64,000 nucleotides of DNA from Zygnema cylindricum (Eukaryota; Streptophyta; Zygnematophyceae; Zygnematales; Zygnemataceae): positions 28,928 to 92,927 of the forward strand of contig JBBHKE010001015.1 of NCBI GenBank assembly GCA_037447655.1. The letters are read 5' to 3'. The translations under genes were made by a program, and so were the position numbers. The notes under the pieces were generated by a model. The model did no database searches. It saw only the letters and a program-made list of their open reading frames with translations, and was not told the DNA's origin. Positions 52,106 to 63,159 of the stretch are shown in pieces. Position 1 is the stretch's first letter. Each line of letters begins with the position of its first letter.

Positions 52106-54190
52106 CTATGCATTTAAAATATATTGGTTATATCTAACACACAAAAGATCACTAACAATTGAAGCCGCTAGTGAGCTCCTCTTCATTGTTATCGCGTTCC
52201 CGGCATCCAAAAAATTGCATTCGGATATGGAGCTAGAAGCTAAAATAGCTAGAATAGATATAGCAACACCGGTTAAAATAGGAAATCCTCCATCTTTCAC
52301 ACGTACATTTTTTTTTCCACCATTAAAGTATGTTAAAGTTCAATCTTTCGTCGTTGGTTAATTATAAATCAAAATAAAGTTTCATTTCGTTGTTAACAAG
52401 CGTTTTTTTGTCGATGGTAATAAAAACCTCATTTTCGTCATCGCTCTCACCAAAAAAAATGTGGAAAACGCCTTTACGTTGCGATGTTTTTCGTTTTTTT
52501 GTGATACGTCGAGGACTATTGAAATCAACGTCATCACTGAGGTCGTTTGCGAGTTCTCAAAGTTTGACCCTTGCGCTTTCAATTTCGATACCCCAATTAT
52601 TTCAAGCTTTTTGTTTTTGTCGGGGATATAAGAGAGCCGCGACAATATTATACTCATGAAGGCCCCACTTCGGTAGTGCAAATTTCACAAAAAGTTGTTT
52701 CAATTTTTGCAAGTTTAGGGAATCGGCGGGGCATTTTTTTTCACCGTCATTGTAAGATGTTTTTCTTATCTTACAATTGTTATGGAGAGACGATAGTTCA
52801 AACAACACCTAATGTAAAGTTGGTTCTTTGATTTTTTTCAATTTTAGGGTCGCTTCTTGAAACCTTTCCAAAAATCGTATAAGTTCGATAAGGTGAGTCT
52901 TATCGATACAAGCAAAAAGTATCAATTTATTTTTTGCTTGAGCGATTGGTTCTATCTAATTGAATGCATCATAAATACTCTTAAGCATTCGGAGCAAAAA
53001 ATTCCACCGCGTTGCATTTTCTTGTTTTAAAGTGTTTTTCAAAAGATTTTGTAAATTACTATGTTTGAAAAACGTGACCAATGATATACACGCGTCAATT
53101 AGATCAAAAAAATCAAAAACTTCCACATCATATTTGCCTTTTTTGGAAGTTTCGCTCTTATTCAAGATCGTTGTCACAATTGTTGCAATTTTATGGTCCG
53201 CGCAAGGTATCTAAGTAAACATACTAGGTAGACCTTCAAACGCACACATGTTAGAGCCAGTATCAGTCACGACAACGCAAAGATCAAAATTGGACATTTC
53301 AAAATTGGTCAAACAATTTTTGAAAGCGGTTAAAACTTTTTCCGTGGTGTGTTTTTCTTTCGGAAAATGATCGACTGGAAGCGTCCGTGCATGAAGTTTA
53401 AATTATTTGTCAATAAAATGAGCGGTTACTAACATGAATGAGGTTATTTTTATTGTCTCGGTCTAGAGATCGGTCGTGAATGGGACAAAAATTGTTATCA
53501 ATATTTTCTTTAAGTTTTTGGATGATCAAACTACGAATATCTTTCGTAGAAGATATAATATAGTTTTTTACGCTATTGACGGACGGGAGTAGTTGGTTGA
53601 TGTCAACACTTTTGTTGGACGAAACACCAACATCAAACAATGCTTGACAAAATGCTTGAAAACCTGGGAAAAAAAAACAATAAGAAAATATCATACAATT
53701 ACTAACCATGATAAATAAATAAAGTTTTTATCAAAATGATTTTTTTTGTATGGAAAGACAAATAAAAAACAACAGCATGACAAACTAAGCTCAAATTTAT
53801 AAATTTATGAACAAAACAAGTTATAAAGACATATACACTAAAGCCATCTTAAATAGAAGCCATCTTTAAAATAGATCATACCTGAACTTTCGACTATCGA
53901 AAATGGTCGAAGGTCCTCACAACACATCAACGCAACCATTTTTGCAAAAAAAAATCGATCACTCGTTTTCGCCCCTGTTTTTGAAAGAGACTTACGAAGA
54001 AGTCCTCATAAGTTATCCATGTCGGCCAAATCTAAACATGTGTGAGTGTTGATCGTTGAAGTACCGTTTGCTTACTTTTATTGATAAACTATGAAACATG
54101 TATTACAAGCCACAAAACCTGCCCCTTTTACCATGTATTTGTTTGATGGTTTAACTTCATAGACATGTTCAAATTTTTTCCAACAATTTG
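52106..54190 (-). pseudogene. hAT transposase with BED zinc finger, disrupted
   Basis: Minus-strand fragments in correct hAT order: WKKFEHVYEV...GFVACNTC (54180-54090), a BED zinc finger; EDLRPFSIVES (53915-53885); GFQAFCQALFDVG with DINQLLPSVNSVK (53670-53560); VVVTDTGSNMCAFEGL (about 53290-53230), matching the hAT second-Asp region; PCADHKIATIV (about 53205-53170), the C-x2-H motif; TLKQENATRWNFLLRML (53050-52985), the RW motif; and a C-terminal dimerisation block FPILTGVAISILAIL-ASSSISECNF (52280-52195), retaining the Glu expected in SExxF. Several stops and frameshifts separate the blocks, so no full protein can be made. Whether some interruptions are introns cannot be excluded (GTATGA after FSIVESSG). 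Confidence 0.85.
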
Positions 54191-54566
54191 AAGTGGCACT
54201 GCTTTCTTTCACTGTGTAATACTGAGCAATTCACCATTTTTTTATTTTCGAAGTTCGTTATGGATTGTAGTTTTAAGGGAAGCGTGGATGTTTTTCTCCA
54301 TTTTAGTGTATGACTAATTTAGTTTGAATTGTGGTCGATTTTCTTTAACTTAAATAACAATTATATTTATCGATTCATTGTTTGACACATGTGTGTAAGC
54401 CAATAATTATAATTAGTCGTGGGAAATTGACGTAATAGTTTGATTTTCACTGATTTATTAACGAACTATTACAACATATCGCATGACATTGACATAATAA
54501 TAATAATAATAATATTATATATTTGTGGAAACACGGTATAAAATGCATAATTAGCACTTTGCAAAA

Positions 54567-54713
54567 ATGTACGACGTATGAATAAACCAATAATTACGAT
54601 TTGTCACGTTCCCTAAGATTTGCGAAATTAATAGTGTTACTACAGTACCGTGTCGGATTTGCGACGCTAATAATGATGTCACGTACTTCCACGATACTAA
54701 AGAGTACAAAGTA
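54567..54713. repeat. Direct repeat, right copy, inside 4.87-kb hAT element
   Basis: ATGTACGACGTATGAATAAA through GAGTACAAAGTA, containing one subterminal unit, in the same orientation as 50260-50402. In the 749-bp element the equivalent block occurs once, with four internal units. Confidence 0.85.
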
Positions 54714-54927
54714 CAAGAATGTTGGATTATATGGACAATACAAACTTTTCTTTTTTTTTGGTTGTTTGGTTGACTGACTGAAACTTTTTTTTTTCTGGTG
54801 AATCAGCCGACCGTAACCACCCGACCCCAAACATTTGGCAACGGAATCCGTTCCGGATCTGGTGCGGGCGGTCGGTTAACGGTCGGTCACGGTTTCGGTT
54901 GACCGTTTGCCACCTCTGCGATACAAT

Positions 54928-55392
54928 ATTGTTGTGTATCGGCAGGATTTTGCCGATAATCGATATGTACCTTTTTTTGGCTTGTTGATAATCGATATAT
55001 TAGCATGATTTATCAAAACTGGTGTTATCGCCGATAAAAGACCGATAATGTCGGTTTTTTATCGCGATAACAACGGTATAGATAACTATAGGCAAAATTG
55101 TACCGTTCGTACCGTACGGGTATACGATTAATCCCGTCGTACTGAATCGTCGTTATTATGTTACACGGGTCGAGGAACAGTTTGTTACACGTGACATGCC
55201 ACGCTATATATAGTAAAAATATAATACAATATATTATAAAGTACTATTATATAATGTACTATATTTTCCACTTCTCGCCGATATGGAATTTGTTGGTCTC
55301 AAAGCGATATATCGAGACCCCTGGCTATTCGATAACCGATAACTATCGATATTGGTGTTAGCGCGATCAATTTCTTGGCGATACACAACACT
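54928..55392. mobile_element. 465-bp relative of the 10-bp-TSD element
   Basis: The left end ATTGTTGTGTATC (54928-54940) and right end GATACACAACACT (55380-55392) are imperfect inverted repeats. The right subterminal block CGCCGATATGGAATTTGTTG and TTCGATAACCGATAACTATC matches 49403-49490. It lacks the 120-bp internal repeats. A clear target duplication is not visible; the left end adjoins the hAT duplication at 54919-54926. Confidence 0.75.
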
Positions 55393-56770
55393 ACAAATTA
55401 CGTAATTGGTTGTTGGTGTACTTTATTAACTCAATTGCACCAAGCGCAACTAAATTATTTAAAAAGGAAGGTGCGAAAATAAGAAAAGTAAATTGGTAAC
55501 CAGCTAAAAGAGTGATGATGTTTACATGATTAACGTTAAGGATCTCTCATTACGCCCTACCGAAAGTGGAGTCAAGCTGGAAGTGTAGAGTGATCTAATT
55601 ATAGTGAGAAGCATCTTATAACAAGATGCATTATCATACTCGTTTTTCAAACTAAAGGTATTTTTTTAATATGTTAGTGAGCCATACAACATGGTTACCA
55701 AAGGAAGTTGGGGTAAAATCTTTAGTTTATGGGCTAAATTACACATGTTAACAACAATCGCACTCAACGTTTAAAAAATACATATACAATTTTGTGCGAG
55801 AGAGAGAGACGACTTATTGTTTTTATATTAAAAACTTTGTTCTTACGTCAAAATCAGAATTCCTTAGTTTTGACTAGTGGTTTATGGTGAGGCTTTGAAG
55901 CCTCGAGAGGAGTGTTGCGTTATGGACTTCAATTAAACGAACTACTTAAAATTCTATGCGCTTGGGCAGTATTGTTTCCTAAGTTTGGTTATCTCAACTT
56001 TGATAAGGAAGTTGTGGAAGAAACTTTCTCACACGCACATTGTCGTTGAATCATGTTGGGGAAGTGGGGTGACAATTATATATTATGGTGTTAACATCTT
56101 TAATCACTTTCCTTCTTGTTTTTTAGTTTATTACCTGCTTTCTTCTCGGAATCAGACTCTCATATCGTTTTTATTTTAAAGGTAGGTCTAAGTTGATTAA
56201 TGAACTAAATATTTCAACTTTTTATGCATGTTATTAATATTGTCCTTTCATTGATTGAACGTTATATTTCGCTATTCGATGAGCTTTATTGATCATTTCA
56301 TGTGGAGTACACTAATACAAACCATGAAAACTTTTTGGGTGATCTTATGAAGTGGTTTTCGGGGAAATTTAATGGAGTCTTTTATAGTTACTTTACAAAA
56401 TTTGACGAAATTTCTAGTTGATGGTGCACATAGTTTATTGGTCCGATGCTTTTTGGTCTAATTATTAGAACAGACTTGGAACCAGTAGTATTTCGTATTT
56501 TCGGATATCGAATCTAGCAGTGCCTTGTCATTCGCCAGATCATCAAAATTTCTAGCCTTCAGAACACGTAATCACCGTTGGATCAAGAATGGTATTGTCA
56601 CGTCATGTATAATTCACTGTTCGATCTTGCAGACTTTTTTGTTCAGCGGATTCGTAACTGATGACCTTTTTGATTCTGTTCTATGTGACCGTGACGCCAA
56701 TAGTCACGATTTTACACGCGTGAAATAAATCACACGTTAAACACAACACCATAGGATTCCCAACCACCAA
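55393..56770. other. Intergenic AT-rich DNA, no gene recognised
   Basis: No protein similarity in any frame. The region is less repeat-dense than its surroundings. From about 56660 GTGACG/CACGTT-type words lead into the foldback element. Confidence 0.4.
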
Positions 56771-57478
56771 GGGTAACCCTCCATCAGGCGCCGACAGTAA
56801 TCGTACGGAAACGTTTACTGGCAGTAATACCTCGTTCACTTCTCCATCAGGTCGTGTCAGCAATGGAATCTATCGCGTACGTACTTTCTTTCGATTGGAC
56901 GCACGTAGTTTCATGTTCTGACGACGAGAAGTCAAAGATTCCAAAAGCACAATATCTGGACCTATATCCGTACATCCAGTCGCAAAACTAAAATACGTGA
57001 ATGTACAATTTGTACGTTCGTGTTTTGTATTTTTTGTAGCTGTTTTGTCGTTCGTGTTTCGTCGTGGCGCCATAAATTCCGGATGTCAGCGGATCGTGGA
57101 GGAGGCGTCACGACACATTCTTCAACAAAGATTTTTTTTGGTGGTTTTCGTTGGATTTGATTCCCGCCTGTCCGAAGGCGCGCGGCCCATACGGCACCTT
57201 TCCACGCGTAAACATTTTACACGTCCGGTGATTGATGACTCTCCTCCTGAGGAGAGTAATTAATCACTGGACGACGTGACCGCTTGCTTCTTAAACACAT
57301 AATCGGACGGTCGACGTTGTCGCCCAGAAGTTTGGAGAATCTTGACGCGCCGACAGTAATCATGTTTAAAAAAAATAAAAAAAATCAGTACGTCTATGTA
57401 CGGAAATGTGCTGAATCTGTACGAAAGTACACTTTTTCCAGTAAAGAACCCCACTTTTCGCCTGATGGAGGTTCACCC
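56771..57478. mobile_element. Second foldback DNA element, 708 bp
   Basis: GGGTAACCCTCCATCAGGCG (56771-56790) and CGCCTGATGGAGGTTCACCC (57459-57478) are imperfect inverted repeats. Subterminal CAGTAATCGTACGG and CCACTTTTCGCC, and the imperfect palindrome at 57225-57275, parallel the element at 46692-47425. A further piece of the family (CCATCAGGAGCCGGCAGTAA) lies at 57581-57600, just outside. Confidence 0.75.
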
Positions 57479-58060
57479 TGAATCAGCCTTTTCCCCCCCC
57501 TAATGATGGCATTGCTGCAAATCCCAGAAATGTCGGTTGACGAATCAAAATTAAATATTGACCGAATCTGAGGCCGTTTCTCCATCAGGAGCCGGCAGTA
57601 ATGTACGGCAAAATTGGCATTTTTAGGCCAATTCGCCGTTAGGTCTTTTCCCAAACACGTGCCTTTTTTGAGTGGCATCATCTAGGGTTGTGTTCAGAGA
57701 AAATCGAGAAAGATTTTACAATCGTACAGTCTGGATATAAGATTTGACGAGCATTCGTCAAAGATTTTTCCGCGTACTATCTGAATGTGATATTTGTACG
57801 AACGTACTATTTAATTAATCCCTGCGCATGGGCAGATACTCTAACTCCTGTCTTTTTGGAAAGCATCTTGACCGTCCGATATGACATTTTCGCGATCTCG
57901 CGGGGATCTCCCGGGTGTCGGGTAGAGGGGTATACGATATTTATTTTTGCACGTGTCGGCTATCCTCCAATGGCAAGTGCGAAACAAAAACTACACCATG
58001 TACATGTTAGGAGTCCTGCCTCATGAGGTTTTTTGGCCATCTCTTTCATTATTTCACACG

Positions 58061-58440
58061 AAATTTAGCGTGCAGGTAGTCAAAAAATAGGATTTTCAAC
58101 AACCTTTCTACTGGTATCAAAAACAGCTCTTTTCTTTCTCGCTTTTCGAACTACTCGGGTCTGCAAGATTTGGCCGCTTTCGCTTTTTGGCCTTTTCCTT
58201 TCTTATTTGGCGCCAAATTAGGCGGGCAAGTAGTCAAACAAAATAATTTTGGTAGTCCGAAGTCAAGATTTTCAATTCTTCAGGTATCCAAGTCGGCTTG
58301 TTTATTTCTCCCTTTCTGAATTAATCGAGTCCGCCAGCTTCAACCGCCTCATTTATTTCGTTTTTGCCCTTTCCTTTTTATGTTCGACACCAAATTTACC
58401 GTGCAAGTAGTCACCGGAAGGGATTCTCAAACAATTTAAT
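58061..58440 (+). repeat. Three degenerate units of about 150-175 bp
   Basis: AAATTTAGCGTGCAGGTAGTC at 58061 recurs as AAATTAGGCGGGCAAGTAGTC (58215) and AAATTTACCGTGCAAGTAGTC (58392). Between them, TTTCTC.CTTTTCGAA.TA-CTCG and TTTTGGCCTTTTCCTTTC recur. No gene is present in this stretch. Confidence 0.75.
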
Positions 58441-58499
58441 TCGGGAAGGTTATACTTCCACTCTTTTCCCACAACCATTTTATCATCTTTGTCGAATTC

Positions 58500-59830
58500 T
58501 TTAGGGGAAATTTTGGGGAGGATTTGTCTATCACACACGTCCGGTATCCGACATCGGAACCAAGTGGAAATGAGGCCTGAGAATTCTTTTTCTACTGGTT
58601 ATTGGACACCTCGTGGGGAATTGCCTTTTTGGTGGGAGTCTTCCATCTCCTACAACGCAAAATCACACGCTCCATGTCCCCTCAAAAGCGGCGTGCGTCA
58701 CGCTCCCCGTCTCTTTTTTCTTTGGATCACACACGACTCCAATTGGGAACCTTGGCTGAAGCCCCTAACCCTCTATTGCAAACCTCCCACGATGGAACTA
58801 TTCCTCATTTACATTCCTTTCCATTTGGTCACTCACCAACATCGCATGTGCATACAAACCCACACTAGACCGCATCAAACACATCCACAAACATGCCCAT
58901 ATGCACTCCTTCAACACCCACTATCAACCCTATTCCGTCCGTTTCGATAGTTCTCAAACAATCACCTTCCCATGTTCCTCTTATCGCCCCCCTCACATTA
59001 GAGAACAATCCCCTTTTCACCTTTTAACTCTCTTTCACAACAACCACCGTTACGACCCCGTCTCCTCCGACGGGGTCGATTGGTTATGAACGTGCCTCTT
59101 TCCCACCACCTGCACATCCTCCACTTTTTGCCCCTTCATGCACGACCCCTTTATTTCCGGAGCCGTCACTATCTCTAATAGAAAGCGCGAGGCCTTTGAG
59201 CGTGAGGCCTCAGATCGCCCTGCCCTGGTTGTGGCAAGTTGTACGCCGTAGCGACGGGTGTCGCAAGACATTTGAAGGCAAGTCTAAGGACCAAAGCAAG
59301 TATTCCGCCTCCTGATCTTGGCATATCTACTCCAACTCCCATTTGTTGTCAACCGTCTCTGAGTGACCGACAATTTGTTTGACGTCTTGATGTTCTTGTG
59401 TGCTATCACTTAGCTTATCCTCGTCCGCGTTTATGTGCCCGTATCCCTGTCCGTGATATACGCGGTTGTGGATGTTAGCTTGTTTGGGTTGAATGCGAAC
59501 TCCTATTGTGAGTTAATTCTTTTCATAGGTGGCCATCTTTGGTACTTTTGTTTTGGATAGGTTTTTATGTTAGTGTTTTTTTTTTGTTTTAACCTTTTCG
59601 TCGTAGCTTACATTCTTGTTGCTCTTGTAATCTCTAGTTGCTTTTTCAGTTTTACCCTTTTTGTACATCGTGGGTTTTACCATCACAACTTCTGCAATAA
59701 AGAATTCCGTGTTTTCTTATGTCCTCAAGTCGTCTTTTTGATGTCTATATTATTTATTTATTTATTATTTTGTGGCTTTACAGCGTGTAAAAAAGTATGA
59801 TAGAAAATTCTGTGTACATGAAAGGAAAAA
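58500..59830 (+). other. Possible retroelement fragment, unassigned
   Basis: The frame at 58489-58950 is His/Pro/Ser-rich without a recognised domain. The T/G-rich tail at 59520-59800 (CTTTTTGTACATCGTGGGTTTTACCATC) resembles the 3' flank of the retroelement near 31230-31270 (CTTTTGTACCC...GGTTTACCATC). This could be the shell of another copy. A CGTCTCCTCCGACGGG hairpin lies at 59060-59080. Confidence 0.35.
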
Positions 59831-59914
59831 AAAGACAAGATGAAAAATAGGTCATAGTTTCACATTGTACTAAAAATTGGAAGAGTCAAAAAGAATGACG
59901 TAAAATAATCAAAA

Positions 59915-60045
59915 CGGCATTGAAAAAAAAACGGTATTGAAAAATAAAATGGTACTAGAATACAACATGGTATTGAAAAAAAATGGGTATTGAAAAAAAA
60001 ATGGTATTGAAAACAAAAAGGTAATGAAGAAAAAATGGCATTATT
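59915..60045 (+). repeat. 17-20 bp minisatellite
   Basis: ATGGTATTGAAAAAAA-type units, seven to eight copies, downstream of the carboxypeptidase gene. Confidence 0.8.
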
Positions 60046-60419
60046 TACAAATGGAGGGAAATGATGGACGGAAAACGGGAGAGAGAGACATAAATCAAGA
60101 ATGTTACAAGGAAAACAAACAAAAAAAAACAAACATTCTTCTTAACTCTTCACAAATGTGAAATAAAACCGGTTTTTATAGTTCAAAGTAACTTAGCCTC
60201 TATTAACTTGTATTTCTGAAAAAGCTTAGAAAAACCCAACCAAAAGAAAAAAAAAAAGATATTGAAACGAAACGTTAGAGAGTCGGAAATTTAACTTAAC
60301 GAAAATAAAAATTACACATGAAATACCTAAAAAACACGTACTTTTCACAAAAACATTGTACTTTTAATGGAAAAAAATAACTTCAATAATAACTTCAAAT
60401 TTTAAATAACACTCACTCC

Positions 60420-60640
60420 ACTAACTTCCTCCACGTTATTTCCTCTATTTTTTCCTCCGTTTTTATCTCCGTTCTTTTCACCGTTCTTTTCTCCATGTTT
60501 TATCTGTTTCCTCTCCGTTTTTATCCACGTTTTCTTCCCTGTCCTTTTCTCCGGTTTTTCTCTGTTTTTTCTCCGTTTGTCTCCAACTTATCTCCGCTTT
60601 TATCTCTGTTTTTATCGCCGTTTTTATTCTCCCTTCTTTC
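60420..60640 (+). repeat. CTCCGTTTTTAT-type minisatellite in carboxypeptidase 3' flank
   Basis: About 15 units of 11-14 bp (CTCCGTTTTTAT, CTCCGTTCTTTT variants) end roughly 15-30 bp beyond the carboxypeptidase stop codon and probably lie in its 3' untranslated region. Confidence 0.75.
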
Positions 60641-60652
60641 ACGGTTTTGAGA

Positions 60653-62203
60653 TTAGATTTTTCGTTTCGGCATCGAATGATTAATTAAAAAATCTTTGAA
60701 AAGAATCGAAGCTCGGGCCGGTTGAGTATAAGGGACCATGTGACCAGCGTCACGCACCGTAACAAATCTAAATTGACCTCCGTTGTATTCTTCAGTATAC
60801 CCACCCACCTGAAGTTTTCGGGACGAGAAAAGGAAAGGGAAAGGGAAAGTGAGGGGGAGGGGGAGGGGGAGGGGGAAAGTGTGGAGCTTAGACAGGAGGA
60901 GAGAAATCCCATTTTTATTTTTCTTCACATCCTTTCTTTTTCATATCATCTTCATTCTTTGTTTTTATTCGATCTGACGATATGCTTTATTTTCAATCCT
61001 TGATGCTGAAAAAGGGTTTTTCAGCAATTATTTGAAATGAAAACGGATACAAACAGGTATAAAGTATGAATTTTATTTTATGTAAAAGTATGAAGGTTCA
61101 ATACTGTTTTAGATCATATTATTCAAGTAGGAAAATGACAATGTTTTTCCGGCTTTACCGACTTTTATGGAATTTTTTATTAAAAATCTATGGAACATTT
61201 ATTAAACTTTTATTAAACTTTTACTAAAATTTTATTAAAAACTTAGTAACCTTTTTGAAACTTTCGTGTAAAACTTACTGTAACTCTTTTTAAACTTTTA
61301 TTAAAAATCAACTGAACTTTTATTAAACTTTTATTAGACCATTATTACACATTTATTAAACTTTTTGTACAGATCTATTAAACTTATTTTAGGCTTTTAT
61401 TACACTTTTATTCACTTTTATTGAACTTCACCTGTTTGTCGTGATACCATGGGAACCATTCTTTCGAAAGTTTCAAAAACCCCTTATTTTCGAGTCTCGA
61501 TATCCAATCCCGAGTTCCGAGCGTAGGACAAACACTATCCACGTCACCACTGTTTCAAAAAACGAAAGGAAAAAAAAAGACGTAAAGATATTCATAGAAT
61601 AAAAAATATATATCTATCTATGATACATATACACATATATATATGTGTGTGTGTGTGTACAATTGAATAATATTCATATCGTAAAAAAAAAAAAAACCGC
61701 ACTAAAATTCCCACTACAGTCCGCCTGAAAAACCCCTAGATTTTTAAAAATGAGAAAACTGAAATCCCCATAATTATAAAAAAACTCTAAAAAATCATGT
61801 AAAACTCCCTTTTAAAAAATCCGCTAAATAACCCCTTCCAGAAAATCCTCTAATCTTTATCTAGTTATTCATCTATTTATGCATCTATTTATTCATCCAT
61901 TTATTTTTTAATTTATTTAATTAGTTGATAGATTTATTCATTTATTTCATTCCCCACCTGTACACCGTGAGCCTCCCAAAATGAAAAAATGACCTATTTA
62001 CTGATTCATTTATTTACCAATTTATTGACTTATTGATTTATTTAGTTATGCATTTAGTTACTTCTTTTATTTAATGAAACAAGTTACTTATTTATTTCCT
62101 TCCCCACCTGTACACCGTGAGCCTCAAATCGGAGGCCAAAAGCTCCACCCAAATATCCCATTTGCTCTCCAGGCCGTCCTTTGCAGAGTAGTCCACTATG
62201 TCC
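60653..62203 (-). CDS. Serine carboxypeptidase (peptidase family S10), 3' exons only
   Basis: Three C-terminal exons on the minus strand: 62203-62108, 61549-61432 and 60808-60653 (TAA at 60653-60655). They join in phase across GT-AG introns (TAC AG|T; CAG|GTG). Product: WVELLASDLRLTVY, then SGDVDSVCPTLGTRDW, KEWFPWYHDKQ, VGGYTEEYNGGQF and FVTVRDAGHMVPYTQPARA. The catalytic Asp (in SGDVDSVCP) and His (in AGHMVP) of the S10 triad are present. The Ser exon (GESYAG region) is not in the window, so the 5' part either lies beyond 64000 or has been lost; the flank 62.2-64.0 kb is repeats. These exopeptidases are normally secreted or vacuolar. The upstream limit 62203 assumes the acceptor AG at 62205-62204. 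Confidence 0.9.
61160..61440 (+). repeat. CTTTTATTAAA minisatellite in carboxypeptidase intron
   Basis: 11-bp units (ACTTTTATTAA with variants), over 15 copies, from about 61165 to the donor of exon 61432-61549. Confidence 0.85.
61941..62125. repeat. 35-bp direct repeat duplicating an exon end and its donor site
   Basis: 61941-61975 and 62091-62125 are nearly identical (one mismatch). The second copy spans the 3' end of exon 62108-62203, its GTGGGG donor and the start of the intron. The first is a partial copy 150 bp into the intron, keeping the exon end (TGTAC AG in gene sense) and the donor. Confidence 0.9.
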
Positions 62204-62348
62204 CTGGATCCACGCTAATTACGGTGTCAAGTTCTAAAAACTGGTAACTGAGGATAACATAACTGCACCATGAATCGCTATTAGCGTCAATGTCTTTGTG
62301 GTGCTGGGGTTATAAAAACTGACTCTGAATAACATAACTACACTGTGA

Positions 62349-62490
62349 ATCGCTGTTTACTATTATTACTAGTATTACTATTATTACTATTATTACTATT
62401 ATTGCTAGTATTACTTGTATCATTATTATTACTATTATTACTGTTATTACTATTACTACTGTTATAATTACTATTACTATTACTACTATA
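62349..62490 (+). repeat. (ATT/ACT)n trinucleotide microsatellite
   Basis: TTATTACTATTATTAC-type trinucleotide repeat about 140 bp long. Its frames read as Ile/Val or Asn/Ser runs, which are not genes. Confidence 0.9.
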
Positions 62491-63159
62491 AGCGTCAATG
62501 TTTCTTTCACCACTTAAAAACATCCTTTGTCATGTAGGATCATTAACCTGCCGTTCTTTTTTATTCTTATTATTTTTCTGATTGTTCTTTCTTAATTACC
62601 TATATTTTACACAAATTACAGAATTAAATTAATTTTACTTAATTACAGAACATTGTACATAGTTATTAGCGAAAACGTTTTTTTCTGCCACTTAAATCAA
62701 ATTTTCTCCGTGCTCCGATTTCCTTCGGAGACCGCCAATTGAAAGGTAAGATCTTTACTGTGGGAACCTTTCCCTAGTTGTTAATCGCACTTTGTATTTT
62801 ATCTTAGTTACTTCCTTGTGAATACTATTTTCACTTAAGTGTCATTCTATTTATTTTCTTTTCTGTCACTTACTTAGATTTGTCTTTTTCTCCTGTGTCT
62901 CCTGATCCTATCTGTATGCCTCCCAATTCTATCTTAGTCACCAGATCCTACTGCCACATGTCTGTCACTGCCCAATTTTGTCATTTGCTTAAGTTCCCTC
63001 TAGTGCAGATTCTGTTCTACAGAATTAGCTTACTCTCAAAGTCTTTGGTCCTTTGTCACATCCTCAAAATCATGCAGGTCTCAAACTTAAATGTACCGGA
63101 GATTCTGATTTAGCAAGTTTCTGTTAGTGTAAGGCAGATTGAGATATAGCACGATCCTA
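62491..63159. other. Repeat-derived intergenic DNA
   Basis: Two partial foldback motifs (CACCACTTAAAAACATCC near 62508 and TGCCACTTAAATC near 62686 with TTTCTCCGTGC) lie here. Together with 62200-62350 (ACCATGAATCGCTATTAGCG) they show accumulated MITE ends. The open frame at 62880-63113 has no recognised domain. Confidence 0.45.

Larger units (their letters stand above)
50049..54918. mobile_element. 4870-bp hAT element with internal transposase relic
   Basis: It begins CAGAGGTCGCAAAAGTC (50049) and ends TTTGCCACCTCTG (54918), the termini of the family at 47438-48186 in the opposite orientation. Flanks CAATATAA (50041-50048) and CGATACAA (54919-54926) match at six of eight positions, both differences being transitions, consistent with an aged 8-bp duplication. 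The interior has a broken hAT transposase on the minus strand (52106-54190) and MITE insertions (about 50440-51290). Direct repeats of 143-147 bp flank the interior. This looks like the formerly autonomous member of the family. Confidence 0.85.

Noticed and set aside
58489-58950. 153-residue His/Pro-rich gene
   Set aside because: No recognised domain or start context; neighbouring sequence suggests a degraded repeat.
62310-62523. Ile/Val-rich membrane-like peptide
   Set aside because: Translation of an (ATT/ACT) trinucleotide microsatellite.
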